In this document: positions 51,682 through 59,087 of the stretch, piece after piece
Layout of the letters: each line of letters begins with the position of its first letter
How positions within the stretch are numbered: position 1 is the first letter of the stretch
Virus record (IMG/VR): IMGVR_UViG_3300023202_000137
Span: 26,758-90,757 of that record
Direction: 5' to 3' (one strand)
DNA length: 64,000 bases
DNA from: a virus
Position numbers and translations under genes: made by a program
The notes under the pieces: model-generated
Told to the model about the DNA's origin: nothing
Seen by the model: the letters and a program-made list of their open reading frames with translations, nothing else
Database searches by the model: none

Positions 51682-52325
51682 CGGTACCTGCCCCAGCGTT
51701 CTAGCCATGCCCCAAGGTCGTAGGCACCGTGCATAGCCAAGAGCCGTAGCCCCTCTTTCACTTGGCCGTTCAAGATCATCAAGGCAATCGGGATGAGATA
51801 GGGCATGGGGGAGTAGGCAGTAGGCAGCCCAACTTCTGCAGAAAGCCTGTCTAGGTCTGGCAGTATTCTCTCGAAGTATTTCGTAGCGTCGCTGACCAGC
51901 ACGCGCTTGCCTGATCCACCTCCGCAATCCTCTGCAGGGCTGAAAACGTAGTAGGCTCTGCAGGCATGGGGGCGGAATGCGTAGACCATGCACTCATCCC
52001 TCTCTTGGTCGAGAAAGGCGCAGGGTCGTTTTGCGTCGAACCAGTTCGTGGTTGTCATTTTTGGATCTTGAACCAGTATCGCGTCCTCAATGATTTGATC
52101 TTTCTTTTCTTCTGCCCACTCTTCAGCCTTCCCAAGCCTGTCCAACTCCAACAGAGCGCCCATTGCCTCGGGGAGCGAAGCAGTCACCGTCATGTAGCAG
52201 CAGTGTGTGCAACCCTTCCGGCAGCTTGGCCCTCGCCCAAGTTCCTCTTGGGATCTTTTCAAGCGACCCTGGGCGAACTCATCCACCGTGTTGTTTAGAA
52301 CTCTCAGCTTTGCTTTGAAGGTCAT
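51678..52325 (-). CDS. YkgJ-family cysteine-cluster protein
   Basis: A 215-residue protein. Cys35, Cys39, Cys42 and Cys43 (SCRKGCTHCC) together with PCAFLDQERDECMVYAFRPH and ACRAYY form the metal-binding pattern of the YkgJ CxxxCxxCC family (zinc or iron-sulfur). The family's role is unknown. It heads the coupled set YkgJ, small CxxC, MT-A70, Nudix. Confidence 0.88.
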   Translation of the reverse strand: MTFKAKLRVLNNTVDEFAQGRLKRSQEELGRGPSCRKGCTHCCYMTVTASLPEAMGALLELDRLGKAEEWAEEKKDQIIEDAILVQDPKMTTTNWFDAKRPCAFLDQERDECMVYAFRPHACRAYYVFSPAEDCGGGSGKRVLVSDATKYFERILPDLDRLSAEVGLPTAYSPMPYLIPIALMILNGQVKEGLRLLAMHGAYDLGAWLERWGRYR

Positions 52326-52343
52326 TGCCTCCCTCGCTTTCTT

Positions 52344-52795
52344 TTATGGGAACGCTAGGTGCTGCATCCCATCTAAAAAGTTCCCCGCGTTTTTTTTGCC
52401 GACTCTGAAGTATTGAGGCCCGGAAGGGTCGGGTCGCACGGATGAGTTGGGCATCGCAACCCCCTGTGGTGCTTGCTTGTTTGTCAGCCAGTCCCCCCAT
52501 TGTTTGAAGAAAAATGGGGTGTTGGTTTCGAGGCAGGCGTCTCGGATGCATTGGGCCCATGCTGGGTTCATCACCAGCGATAATCCAGTCGACCTTCGGA
52601 TGCCCTGGGTTCCACATCCACTCGCACTGGGAGGTGAGCGTCGTCGCGTGTTCTGCGCTTCTATGGCGGACGTGTTCGAGGGCAGGCGGGACCTGGATTG
52701 TAGAGCCGCCACTTCTGGGGGATCAACTCATCAACTAGCTCGATGCGCTTGGTTAGAAGCAGCCAGTCCAGGTGTGGGGTCTGCTCAACCAGGTC
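52344..52795 (-). pseudogene. decayed Gp37/Gp68 (DUF5131-like) gene
   Basis: Recognisable pieces of the Gp37/Gp68 family appear in order but in three different frames. TPHLDWLLLTKRIELVDELI lies near 52730-52790, VDWIIAGDE near 52570-52600, and PAWAQCIRDACLETNTPFFF, KQWGDW and YFRVGKKNAGNFLDGMQHLA down to 52344. The usual 'GGESGPxARPM' stretch is missing between the second and third pieces, and the N-terminal third of the family is absent. This looks like a deletion plus frameshifts, not a working gene. An assembly error could explain one shift but not the missing parts. Confidence 0.75.
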
Positions 52796-53007
52796 GCTGC
52801 CCCGTCAGGCATGTTTGACACTAGGTCGTCTGCGATGGCTTTCTCTGTCGCTCCGCTCACCAGCAGAACATCGCATTGCAGCCCGGGTAGATCTTGCTTC
52901 ATGATGTAGATCGGATTCCCCTTGTTCAGCTCCTCAATGTTTTTGTGCGTGATTCCTAGCACCAACATTTTCCCGCCGCCCCCTTTGCCTATGACTCCTT
53001 TAACCAT
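52753..53007 (-). CDS. hypothetical protein, 3' end fused to pseudogene remnant
   Basis: An 84-residue frame (KMLVLGITHKNIEELNKGNP and LLVSGATEKAIADDLVSNMP). The last 15 or so residues are read in another frame from DNA that encodes the Gp37/Gp68 remnant, so the natural C-terminus was probably replaced. Not recognised. It begins inside the last codons of the preceding gene. Confidence 0.5.
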   Translation of the reverse strand: MVKGVIGKGGGGKMLVLGITHKNIEELNKGNPIYIMKQDLPGLQCDVLLVSGATEKAIADDLVSNMPDGAATWLSRPHTWTGCF

Positions 53008-53290
53008 CGTCGTCTTCCTTCAGTTCTGTCCCAGGATCTTCCCAACCCAGTTCACCTGTTGCCTCAGCGGGCCGGTCGTCTGGTTTGAGAATCCAAATGA
53101 TGTTTCTGTTTTTTCGCTTCTCAACTAGCTGCACGACTCGCACGACGTTGCGGTCGAGTACGATTAGCTCGTTTGGCTCGGGGCAGGGATCTCCATTGTC
53201 TATCCCTACGTAGGTCCCGCTTCCTCGCCTCGCTGGCCAATACCCTCGACTGTAGAACTGCCTAAATACTGGCGGTGGTTCCACGATCAT
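53000..53290 (-). CDS. hypothetical small acidic protein
   Basis: A 96-residue protein with a beta-rich centre (ELIVLDRNVVRVVQLVEKRK) and an acidic tail. Not recognised. It overlaps the ADP-ribosyltransferase-like gene by 29 bases. Confidence 0.62.
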   Translation of the reverse strand: MIVEPPPVFRQFYSRGYWPARRGSGTYVGIDNGDPCPEPNELIVLDRNVVRVVQLVEKRKNRNIIWILKPDDRPAEATGELGWEDPGTELKEDDDG

Positions 53291-53915
53291 GATCGCTCCT
53301 TTCGTACCTCAACCCCTGGGGGTCGATGATGATTTCCTCTTCGCCTCTGGCCTGGATGTAGGCGACCACTTGTCCTTTGGAAGCTCGCGCCTCGATTACT
53401 CGACCCTTGCGACCAAAGCGGTTCGCAAACCACTGCGCTCGATCTCGGTCGAGCGTCCAGCTCCAACCTGCCTCGTTGTGACCCATGCAGCCGCGCCACA
53501 CCCGCAACGGATACACCATCGCCTTGAGGGCTTCTCTCTCCTGTGGCTCCATCATTCGCCAAGCACCTTTGCGAGAGAACACGACTTCAGGCTGCGACTG
53601 GTAGAGATTCTCGGAGTCCACCCAAATCTCCCGAACCAGCTTCCAATACTCGCCGTCGCTGAGTTTTGACGCGATGGAATAGAATGCCTCGAAGCGGTAC
53701 GGCCTCTCGTACAAAAAAACGTAGCTGCTCCATCTCCCCTCTGCTCGGCTCTTGCGGACCTCTGCCCACTTCCAACCGTAGACCTTGTTTAGGTCGTGAT
53801 TCAGTGACGGGCTATAGGGAACCGAGAACACCAGCGGATGCTTGAGGCAAAACCCAAAGCAGTCGCTGTATTCAAGGAATGGTTGCAGATCCGGGTGCAA
53901 GTCTTCCTTGCTCAT
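53262..53915 (-). CDS. ADP-ribosyltransferase-like protein (R-S-E pattern)
   Basis: A 217-residue protein. The C-terminal half shows the R-S-E arrangement of ADP-ribosyltransferases: an Arg in RVWRG (Arg141), GWSWTLDRDRAQWFANRFG (S-W-T at 152-154) and RGEEEIIIDP (E near 192-194). Similar modules occur in phages that modify host proteins. The family call is from motif order alone. The N-terminal 130 residues are unassigned. ATG 53915 is preferred (ATGA overlap with the previous stop). Confidence 0.68.
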   Translation of the reverse strand: MSKEDLHPDLQPFLEYSDCFGFCLKHPLVFSVPYSPSLNHDLNKVYGWKWAEVRKSRAEGRWSSYVFLYERPYRFEAFYSIASKLSDGEYWKLVREIWVDSENLYQSQPEVVFSRKGAWRMMEPQEREALKAMVYPLRVWRGCMGHNEAGWSWTLDRDRAQWFANRFGRKGRVIEARASKGQVVAYIQARGEEEIIIDPQGLRYERSDHDRGTTASI

Positions 53916-54400
53916 CGCCACTCCCCAATCTCTCGCAGATGGGATTCCAGCTCTTTCCCGAAGAACGGCAGCAGGCGATGGTAGAGGATCTCGTACGCAT
54001 GCGATGGCCGCTTCTGTATGAGGTCTCCAACCAAGTAGTGGTCCAGCCAGGTCGGCGCCTCATAAAACAGCACCGTTTCGTTGTGCATGTCCCAACACTT
54101 CAAGTCCCAAAGTCGCTCTTTGTACTCATCGCGCGTCAGCTTTTTGTCGCGCAGCTCCTCCCCGATCCACCGTCGAACAGCTTTGCGAGTCTCCGATTCG
54201 TCGAGCACATCCTTCAGCTCTTTGCAGCCGTAGGATAGTTTGCGGATCACGTAGTCGGGGTCGCTCTGGCACCACTCGGAGAGTCGCTGCAGATTTCGAC
54301 CCGCCCCATCGTTCGGCCAGCGATGAGAGTAATCGCCCCAATCACTTTGGACCTGAAAGGTGAAGGCAGAACCGTCTACCGTGAAGATGGCCACCCGCAC
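53912..54400 (-). CDS. hypothetical phage protein
   Basis: A 162-residue protein starting at GTG, with helical C-terminal two thirds (KLTRDEYKERLWDLKCWDMH) and several Trp residues. No family recognised. It is translated just before the ADP-ribosyltransferase-like gene (4-base overlap). Confidence 0.68.
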   Translation of the reverse strand: MRVAIFTVDGSAFTFQVQSDWGDYSHRWPNDGAGRNLQRLSEWCQSDPDYVIRKLSYGCKELKDVLDESETRKAVRRWIGEELRDKKLTRDEYKERLWDLKCWDMHNETVLFYEAPTWLDHYLVGDLIQKRPSHAYEILYHRLLPFFGKELESHLREIGEWR

Positions 54401-54492
54401 AACTCACTGAATCGGTACTCGAAGACGAGTGACTGCCTGATTTTCTTGCTGCGTATCTCTAGCTTTGGCAGGTGCTCTGGTGCCTTCCTCAT
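54376..54492 (-). CDS. very small ORF coupled between two genes
   Basis: A 38-residue frame (MRKAPEHLPKLEIRSKKIRQ then SLVFEYRF). Its ATG overlaps the preceding stop (ATGA) and its end overlaps the next start by 25 bases. Supported only by coupling and plausible composition. Confidence 0.42.
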   Translation of the reverse strand: MRKAPEHLPKLEIRSKKIRQSLVFEYRFSELCGWPSSR

Positions 54493-54674
54493 CGCAGCCC
54501 CCGGAACCGCATCAGGTCGTTCGCCGTGAGGCGCTCCAGGAACAGCTCAAGGCGCGCAACGCGTTCGATCAAATACTGTTGGGGGTCGGCTTGCCTCTTC
54601 GCTTCTCTAGCGAGCTTGGTCGCGCGACTGTCGATCTCGGATAGGCTTGGTAGTCTCACTGTGCGCCTCTGCAC
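54489..54674 (-). CDS. hypothetical small basic protein
   Basis: A 61-residue helical basic protein (ATKLAREAKRQADPQQYLIE) starting at GTG. First gene after a roughly 300-base regulatory gap. Not recognised. Confidence 0.58.
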   Translation of the reverse strand: MQRRTVRLPSLSEIDSRATKLAREAKRQADPQQYLIERVARLELFLERLTANDLMRFRGLR

Positions 54675-54978
54675 CCCAGGGAATCGCGACGGGCAACACT
54701 CGGGGGGAGAGCGCTTTCGGTTTTCAACCTAGCCCGTCGCGTGCCTGGACGTGCCAGGCAGGGATCGGTCAACCGATTCCCCTCTGTACCGCTTAGGGTT
54801 TACGCTCGTCAACTAGATTGTGAGGGAAGTTGCTGCCCCCGGTCTCCCAGGGGCAGCGGACCAGACGGCAACCAGACCTTCCAATGGTTGGCTCCACGAA
54901 AAAAGCAGGTCGCCATTGCCTGTATTAGCAGGCAATGGTGACCATGGAAAGAGGGGGTTGGAGTTGTCGTGCGGGTGG
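54675..54978. promoter_or_regulatory. intergenic regulatory region with inverted repeats
   Basis: This 304-base gap separates the XRE-type regulator from the next operon. It holds a perfect 10-bp inverted repeat CGCGACGGGC/GCCCGTCGCG with arms at 54685-54694 and 54732-54741, a nearby TGCCTGG...CCAGGCA dyad (about 54742-54760), and the terminator at 54899-54943. Operator and promoter function is inferred; no clear -10/-35 pair was picked out. Confidence 0.55.
54899..54943 (-). terminator. strong Rho-independent terminator after the regulator gene
   Basis: On the minus strand, GGTCACCATTGCCTG and CAGGCAATGGCGACC form a 15-bp stem (one G-T pair) around the loop CTAATA, followed by TGC and six T. 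It lies about 35 bases beyond the stop of the XRE gene at 54979. Confidence 0.88.
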
Positions 54979-55173
54979 TCAGCGAAGCCAGAGTTTACAT
55001 GGGACGCCCGTGATTCGCTCTAGCTCGACAGCCTCGCGGAGAGTTGGGACACGCTTGTCCTGCAAGATCTCTGAGAATCGCGAGGGGTGCATGTCGGCTC
55101 GCTCGGCCAGCCGCCGCTGGGTGTAGTCGTTGCGATCACACCAGCGACGGATTTTGTCTGCGGCCTTAGTCAT
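54979..55173 (-). CDS. XRE-type HTH regulator
   Basis: A 64-residue DNA-binding protein: DKIRRWCDRNDYTQRRLAER and ADMHPSRFSEILQDKRVPTL form the helix-turn-helix of the Cro/C1 family. ATG 55173 overlaps the previous stop. It is followed by a terminator and a repeat-rich gap, so it may control the next operon. Confidence 0.85.
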   Translation of the reverse strand: MTKAADKIRRWCDRNDYTQRRLAERADMHPSRFSEILQDKRVPTLREAVELERITGVPCKLWLR

Positions 55174-55492
55174 CCTGCACACCATCGCCGTTGACATCCC
55201 CATCCTCAGACACCCAATCTGATACGGTTCGTTCGTACGGCTCCAATGCTCGGGGATTATGTTTTCTGTCCTTCCTTCCGCGTTTGACTAAGGCATCACG
55301 TACTAGCCTCATAATTTCCATGCACTCAGCACGTGCGGCTGACTGAGCCTCTGGCGTCAGCACTGCGTCGGGTCGCATGATCTCTAAAACGTAACTTGTT
55401 GGGTCGCCTTCGAAACGCCTGAGCCCTTGGCGTCGGATCAAACTCACGCGCAATGATCCTACAAATTCTTCTTCAATGATCTCAAAATACAT
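55166..55492 (-). CDS. hypothetical protein coupled to the XRE regulator
   Basis: A 108-residue protein starting at ATG 55492 after AGGGAGGGCAGC. It begins MYFEIIEEEFVGSLRVSLIR, has a central Ala/Glu helix and an Asp-rich end. Not recognised. The stop overlaps the regulator start. Confidence 0.68.
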   Translation of the reverse strand: MYFEIIEEEFVGSLRVSLIRRQGLRRFEGDPTSYVLEIMRPDAVLTPEAQSAARAECMEIMRLVRDALVKRGRKDRKHNPRALEPYERTVSDWVSEDGDVNGDGVQDD

Positions 55493-55502
55493 GCTGCCCT
55501 CC

Positions 55503-55703
55503 CTAGCACTCAATTAGGTTTCCGTGCGACTTTGCCTCGGCCAGTGTCATGTATTCCGCGCTCCGTCGGGCTCCACCCAACAGTGAATACCATTGGACCG
55601 TGTAGGGTAGATGGCGACCAAGCCGGAAGATCATCACTGCGCGGTCTCGACGGTGCCAGAACCCAAGTCCTCGCCCCATGTCTCGATCTTTGATCCACTT
55701 CAT
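55503..55703 (-). CDS. hypothetical small protein
   Basis: A 66-residue protein (MKWIKDRDMGRGLGFWHRRD, VQWYSLLGG). The start overlaps the previous stop (ATGA), which fixes this start over longer frames. Not recognised. Confidence 0.65.
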   Translation of the reverse strand: MKWIKDRDMGRGLGFWHRRDRAVMIFRLGRHLPYTVQWYSLLGGARRSAEYMTLAEAKSHGNLIEC

Positions 55704-56335
55704 GCTGCCACCTCGGCTCCGAAGTGCGGGCGGTTGATGGTGGTTTGCTTCTGGCCTCGGAACTCGGAATGCTGCTTGACCGTGCCACGGATGCGGTAGC
55801 TCTGGCCGATGGAACCGAAGCGACGCGAGCCCCAAATAACCAGCGCGTTGCCGTCGCGGTCCCGCAGATTGTGCAGGTAGCGGCGACCGTAGCGGGTATC
55901 GATCTCGCGAATCCCCTCGATGCAGACAACGGTGCTGAGTCGATCTCCAACACTCCCGACGTGGCGTCCCGGGTTGTCGGCTCGCTCTGCGTTCTCCCGG
56001 GCCCACTGCTGATTGCGCTGGTAGCTCCCCACGATGCTGCAGGCGAGTCCAAGCTCCCGACGGGTAACGGTGGTGTTCTCTGCAAGCTCCACGATCTTGC
56101 GCATGTAGTCACCGCGAGGATTGCTCTCGGAATGCAACCAATCGACTGCCTTCCCAGCGAGCCGCTTGTCGGCTGCAGAGGGCTTGGCCTTGCCGTCGAA
56201 TTCCAGATGGTCCGACACATAGCTCGCCGTGCTTCGCAGTGAGGGGTTGTTGCGTGCCGCTCCACTACTGACCCATCCCTCTTTGCGGATCATCATTGCG
56301 GTGATTTCAAGTACGGTTTTCAGTTGGTAATTCAT
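55700..56335 (-). CDS. hypothetical protein with OB-like C-terminal part
   Basis: A 211-residue protein. The C-terminal half (HVGSVGDRLSTVVCIEGIRE, YGRRYLHNLRDRDGNALVIW, QSYRIRGTVKQHSEFRGQKQ) resembles an OB-type nucleic-acid-binding fold seen in many phage and mobile-element proteins. The N-terminal half is helical. No enzyme motif. A DNA or RNA binding role is inferred. Confidence 0.72.
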   Translation of the reverse strand: MNYQLKTVLEITAMMIRKEGWVSSGAARNNPSLRSTASYVSDHLEFDGKAKPSAADKRLAGKAVDWLHSESNPRGDYMRKIVELAENTTVTRRELGLACSIVGSYQRNQQWARENAERADNPGRHVGSVGDRLSTVVCIEGIREIDTRYGRRYLHNLRDRDGNALVIWGSRRFGSIGQSYRIRGTVKQHSEFRGQKQTTINRPHFGAEVAA

Positions 56336-56367
56336 TGGGTTCTCCCTTTTGGTTTTTGGTTTGGTTG

Positions 56368-56514
56368 TTACTTGGTCGATTCTTGGACTGCGAGGATCAA
56401 CGAGTCGATGTTCGACTCGATAAGCTCGCGCTCGTGCTGGTCCAATCCCTGGCTGGGATGGATTCGGGCGATCACTCGGATTAAGTGCTCTTTCATTGCT
56501 TCAACGTTGCTCAT
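56368..56514 (-). CDS. very small helical protein
   Basis: A 48-residue frame starting at ATG 56514 with GGAAAGGA upstream (MSNVEAMKEHLIRVIARIHP, LIESNIDSLILAVQ). It lies alone between two genes and has good coding character. Confidence 0.58.
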   Translation of the reverse strand: MSNVEAMKEHLIRVIARIHPSQGLDQHERELIESNIDSLILAVQESTK

Positions 56515-56541
56515 TGCCTTGGTCCTTTCCTTGTTTCTTGG

Positions 56542-56766
56542 CTAGTCGATGCTGGGGCCGTAGGTGGTGCCCGCGAAAACTTCGTTGGGCCCAGGGCACT
56601 CAGCGTAGCGGTTGAATGCCTCAAGCTCGCGGCGCGCGTTGTAGCGAGCGAGGAACTCTTCGGCATCCGCCTGGTACTGGGAGCGGGACTTCATCGTGCC
56701 GTCCTGGTTGCGCTTGCTTTTCAGCTCCGCATCGGAGCGGGGGAGGGGGGAGCGGGGATCGATCAT
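56542..56766 (-). CDS. hypothetical small protein
   Basis: A 74-residue protein, ATG 56766 chosen because AAAGGAAAGGAAAG precedes it. Charged and helical (SRSQYQADAEEFLARYNARR), ending GTTYGPSID. Not recognised. Confidence 0.65.
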   Translation of the reverse strand: MIDPRSPLPRSDAELKSKRNQDGTMKSRSQYQADAEEFLARYNARRELEAFNRYAECPGPNEVFAGTTYGPSID

Positions 56767-56783
56767 TTCTGCTTTCCTTTCCT

Positions 56784-57020
56784 TTACCACTCGATCAAAC
56801 GACCGACTTGCTTGCACTCTTCGAGAAGATTCCAGAAATCACCGGAAACGATTTCGTCACCCTCGATGCTGACTGTCACTTTTCCATCCACCAGCTCGGA
56901 ACCGATCTCGATATTCTCAACCGAAAGATCGATACCGAAATCTGATGCGAACGACTGCACCGCTTGCAGAACTTCGGGATTGCTCTTGAGGACTTCCACT
57001 TTCACTTGCCAACACTTCAT
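56784..57020 (-). CDS. hypothetical small protein
   Basis: A 78-residue protein (MKCWQVKVEVLKSNPEVLQA, VENIEIGSELVDGKVTVSI) with alpha/beta character, GAGG upstream of the ATG. Resembles small accessory proteins of phages; no family recognised. Confidence 0.68.
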   Translation of the reverse strand: MKCWQVKVEVLKSNPEVLQAVQSFASDFGIDLSVENIEIGSELVDGKVTVSIEGDEIVSGDFWNLLEECKQVGRLIEW

Positions 57021-57130
57021 GCTGAAACCTCTACTTTTTTCTGAACCTTGACGACTTCACGAACAACCGGACGACCTGAATGACCCATGCTCATCAGAAT
57101 CATTGCCAGAACTGTTGCCGCGACCTTCAT
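57017..57130 (-). CDS. very small protein with hydrophobic N-terminus
   Basis: A 37-residue frame starting MKVAATVLAMILMSMGH followed by a charged tail; overlaps the next start as ATGA. The ATG lies inside the first palindrome of the operator-like region. No family. Alternative ATG at 57148. Confidence 0.42.
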   Translation of the reverse strand: MKVAATVLAMILMSMGHSGRPVVREVVKVQKKVEVSA

Positions 57131-57164
57131 TGATAATGAATTTAACATATTCATTGAGAATGAA
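57126..57164. promoter_or_regulatory. tandem palindromic operator-like sites
   Basis: Two 15-bp palindromes, TTCATTGATAATGAA (57126-57140) and TTCATTGAGAATGAA (57150-57164), are separated by 9 bases (24 bp centre to centre). They differ at one position. The surrounding 57131-57301 is AT-rich without other genes. Repeated perfect dyads at the start of an operon are typical repressor sites. The binding protein is unknown; two XRE proteins are encoded in the window. Confidence 0.72.
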
Positions 57165-57301
57165 CACGAAAAAGTGCACTCGGAAGTCGTTGAACTTAGT
57201 CAGAAAACTCGCACGCTCGAAAATTCGTGCGAATTCGTACGATTTTGGCTTGTGAGGGTACGAAAAAAGTTTGAAGTGACGTATTTTTGCCCAGATTGGC
57301 T

Positions 57302-58246
57302 CTAATCGTCGCTCTTGATGCCGTCGAGTTGTCGTTTTAGGGCTCGTTCGAGGGTCATTCCGACAAAAGCACGCATCGAGAGCCTCTTTTTTGATGCCAG
57401 GGCCTTCACTTTGGCGTGAAGTGCGGGCTCCATCCTTACTAAGGGGTAGTGCTTCGGCTTTTTTCGTTGCGTGACGGGCAATCGACGTTGCCGCCCGCGC
57501 ATTCCGAAGCTCGCGCCGCCGTTTCCGGTGCCGTGTGCGTAGATCGCGACTCGTTTGTTGGGTCGTTTCGCCTCATCGTGAATCCCGGAGCACAGCAAGC
57601 AGTTTGTGCACTCGACTTTTCTTGCTGGGTTGAGTGAATCGGCAGGGCACCAGCTAAATCCCTCGGGCACGTCGCGGTTATGAGGCAGAACTAGGAAGGG
57701 TCGCCACCCTCTTGACTCCGCTTCGACCACTTCCGCCTGCGATTCAACCGAGGCCATCAAGAAATCGCGGTAACTTTTTGCGAATCCTAACCGCCACTGG
57801 TGCGTGTAGCCGGTCCAGTCGGGGTTGCGCTTATCGATCAACCTTCGCCACACCTGCGAAGGCACCGCAACAGGGTCACCGTACGATCCTATGCGAATAT
57901 GCCTGCGTCGAAGGTACCGCCCATGCTTCTCGCGACTGTACTCCTCGAAGCGACCGTCTTTATACGCCTTCCAAACACCCTGCGGACCCCACCCAACGTT
58001 CACCAGACACAACCCATTGCCATCGACGAAACGAAACTGACAGTTTCCACACACTGAGAAGTCTTCCCCACCACGCAATGCCTCGACGGGAGAGATATCA
58101 GACCGCAAGATCCAAGTCTGAATCATCTTACCCGTCTTGTCGTTGACGCTGCTGCCCTGAAACCCGTTCGCAATCGCAACGATTGGCGCACCGTCCAGCT
58201 TGCTCGGACCTTCGTAAAGGACTGCGCCTATTCGAGCCGCAGTCAT
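57302..58246 (-). CDS. DUF7227-like protein with ribbon-helix-helix C-terminus
   Basis: A 314-residue protein of a widespread phage/mobile-element family of unknown role: IGAVLYEGPSKLDGAPIVAI, WILRSDISPVEALRGG, then a Cys set (VCGNCQFR...GLCLVNVGWGPQGVWKAY), more Cys in ECTNCLLC, and an added C-terminal ribbon-helix-helix-like part (YPLVRMEPALHAKVKALASK, RAFVGMTLERAL). The Cys sets suggest metal binding. The C-terminal part suggests DNA binding. Confidence 0.75.
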   Translation of the reverse strand: MTAARIGAVLYEGPSKLDGAPIVAIANGFQGSSVNDKTGKMIQTWILRSDISPVEALRGGEDFSVCGNCQFRFVDGNGLCLVNVGWGPQGVWKAYKDGRFEEYSREKHGRYLRRRHIRIGSYGDPVAVPSQVWRRLIDKRNPDWTGYTHQWRLGFAKSYRDFLMASVESQAEVVEAESRGWRPFLVLPHNRDVPEGFSWCPADSLNPARKVECTNCLLCSGIHDEAKRPNKRVAIYAHGTGNGGASFGMRGRQRRLPVTQRKKPKHYPLVRMEPALHAKVKALASKKRLSMRAFVGMTLERALKRQLDGIKSDD

Positions 58247-58839
58247 GAGGGCAACGCCTGTTGCAGAGCTTGCTGCACCCGATGAAACTCGTTGGCATCA
58301 CCCCCATTGTCGGGATGATGCTCGCGTGACTTCCTCCGGTAGGCAGCGCGTATCTCATTGGGGGTTGCGCTGGAGTCGACGCCCAAAACTTCCGACCAAT
58401 GCGCCGCCCCAGACTCTCCCATGGCGGGCAGGGATTTCATCCCAATCATTGCGCGCTTCATTAGCTCGCTTGCACCAGAGCGCTCAATGCGTCGAAGCGA
58501 TTCCACCGTCAGGCCGATGGCTCGCAGGTTGTCGCGTACCTCTTCCCACTTGTCGCAGGCAATGACCTGCGAGTCGCGCTCAAAACGAAAGTAGACGGCC
58601 ACCCCTGGGTCAGCAATTTGCTTGCGGGCTGCGCTGGCGTAGGGGAGGCCATCGGTTTTTCGTACCGGAAGATTACTGCTCACCACGATGTCTGTTGCCC
58701 CCATCAGCTCCAGTTCATCTATCAAATGATCCATCGCCCGGTGGTAGCTGATTCGGTACGGCCCGCGACGGTAGTCCCTGGCGCGCGGCCACCCAACCGG
58801 CCACTCCAACGGGAACGACTTGTGCTCGTCTTGCTTCAT
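58243..58839 (-). CDS. J-domain-containing protein
   Basis: A 198-residue protein. The C-terminus is a J domain: HWSEVLGVDSSATPNEIRAA then YRRKSREHHPDNGGDA, with the HPD motif that stimulates Hsp70. The N-terminal 130 residues form a second conserved module (FPLEWPVGWPRARDYRRGPY, GLPYASAARKQIADPGVAVY) common in phages. It probably recruits host DnaK to a phage process. It overlaps the DUF7227-like gene by 4 bases. Confidence 0.85.
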   Translation of the reverse strand: MKQDEHKSFPLEWPVGWPRARDYRRGPYRISYHRAMDHLIDELELMGATDIVVSSNLPVRKTDGLPYASAARKQIADPGVAVYFRFERDSQVIACDKWEEVRDNLRAIGLTVESLRRIERSGASELMKRAMIGMKSLPAMGESGAAHWSEVLGVDSSATPNEIRAAYRRKSREHHPDNGGDANEFHRVQQALQQALPS

Positions 58840-59087
58840 TTCTTCTGGTCCTTTCTCAGATTCTCAATTTCACTGAGTACCTGCCTGTAGCGTTCCGGTG
58901 TCCACCTTCGCTTACCGGTCTCCAGCATCGACAGGTGCGCGTTGGACATACCCGCACGCTTTGCAAACTTATTGAGCGAAACTCCGGTGGCCTCGCGCTT
59001 GCGGCGCACCTCGTTCCCAACAGCTTTGCTGTCGAGCACCACACCACTACCCCTGCAGGTGGGGCAGGCCACCAGGGGTTCAGTCAT
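58836..59087 (-). CDS. zinc-knuckle plus XRE HTH regulator
   Basis: An 83-residue protein. An N-terminal CPTCRGSG is followed by an XRE helix-turn-helix (GNEVRRKREATGVSLNKFAK, RAGMSNAHLSMLETGKRRWT). This CxxCxGxG-plus-XRE combination is seen in small phage regulators. It overlaps the J-domain gene by 4 bases. Confidence 0.82.
   Translation of the reverse strand: MTEPLVACPTCRGSGVVLDSKAVGNEVRRKREATGVSLNKFAKRAGMSNAHLSMLETGKRRWTPERYRQVLSEIENLRKDQKK

Noticed and set aside
51682-51993. N-terminal extension of the small CxxC gene
   Set aside because: The upstream part is a shadow of the YkgJ gene; the coupled ATG at 51681 gives a compact protein.
55510-56265. 251-codon minus frame overlapping two genes
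   Set aside because: Ser/Arg/Thr/Ala-rich shadow composition; the alternative frames at 55503-55703 and 55700-56335 are coupled and have family-like features.
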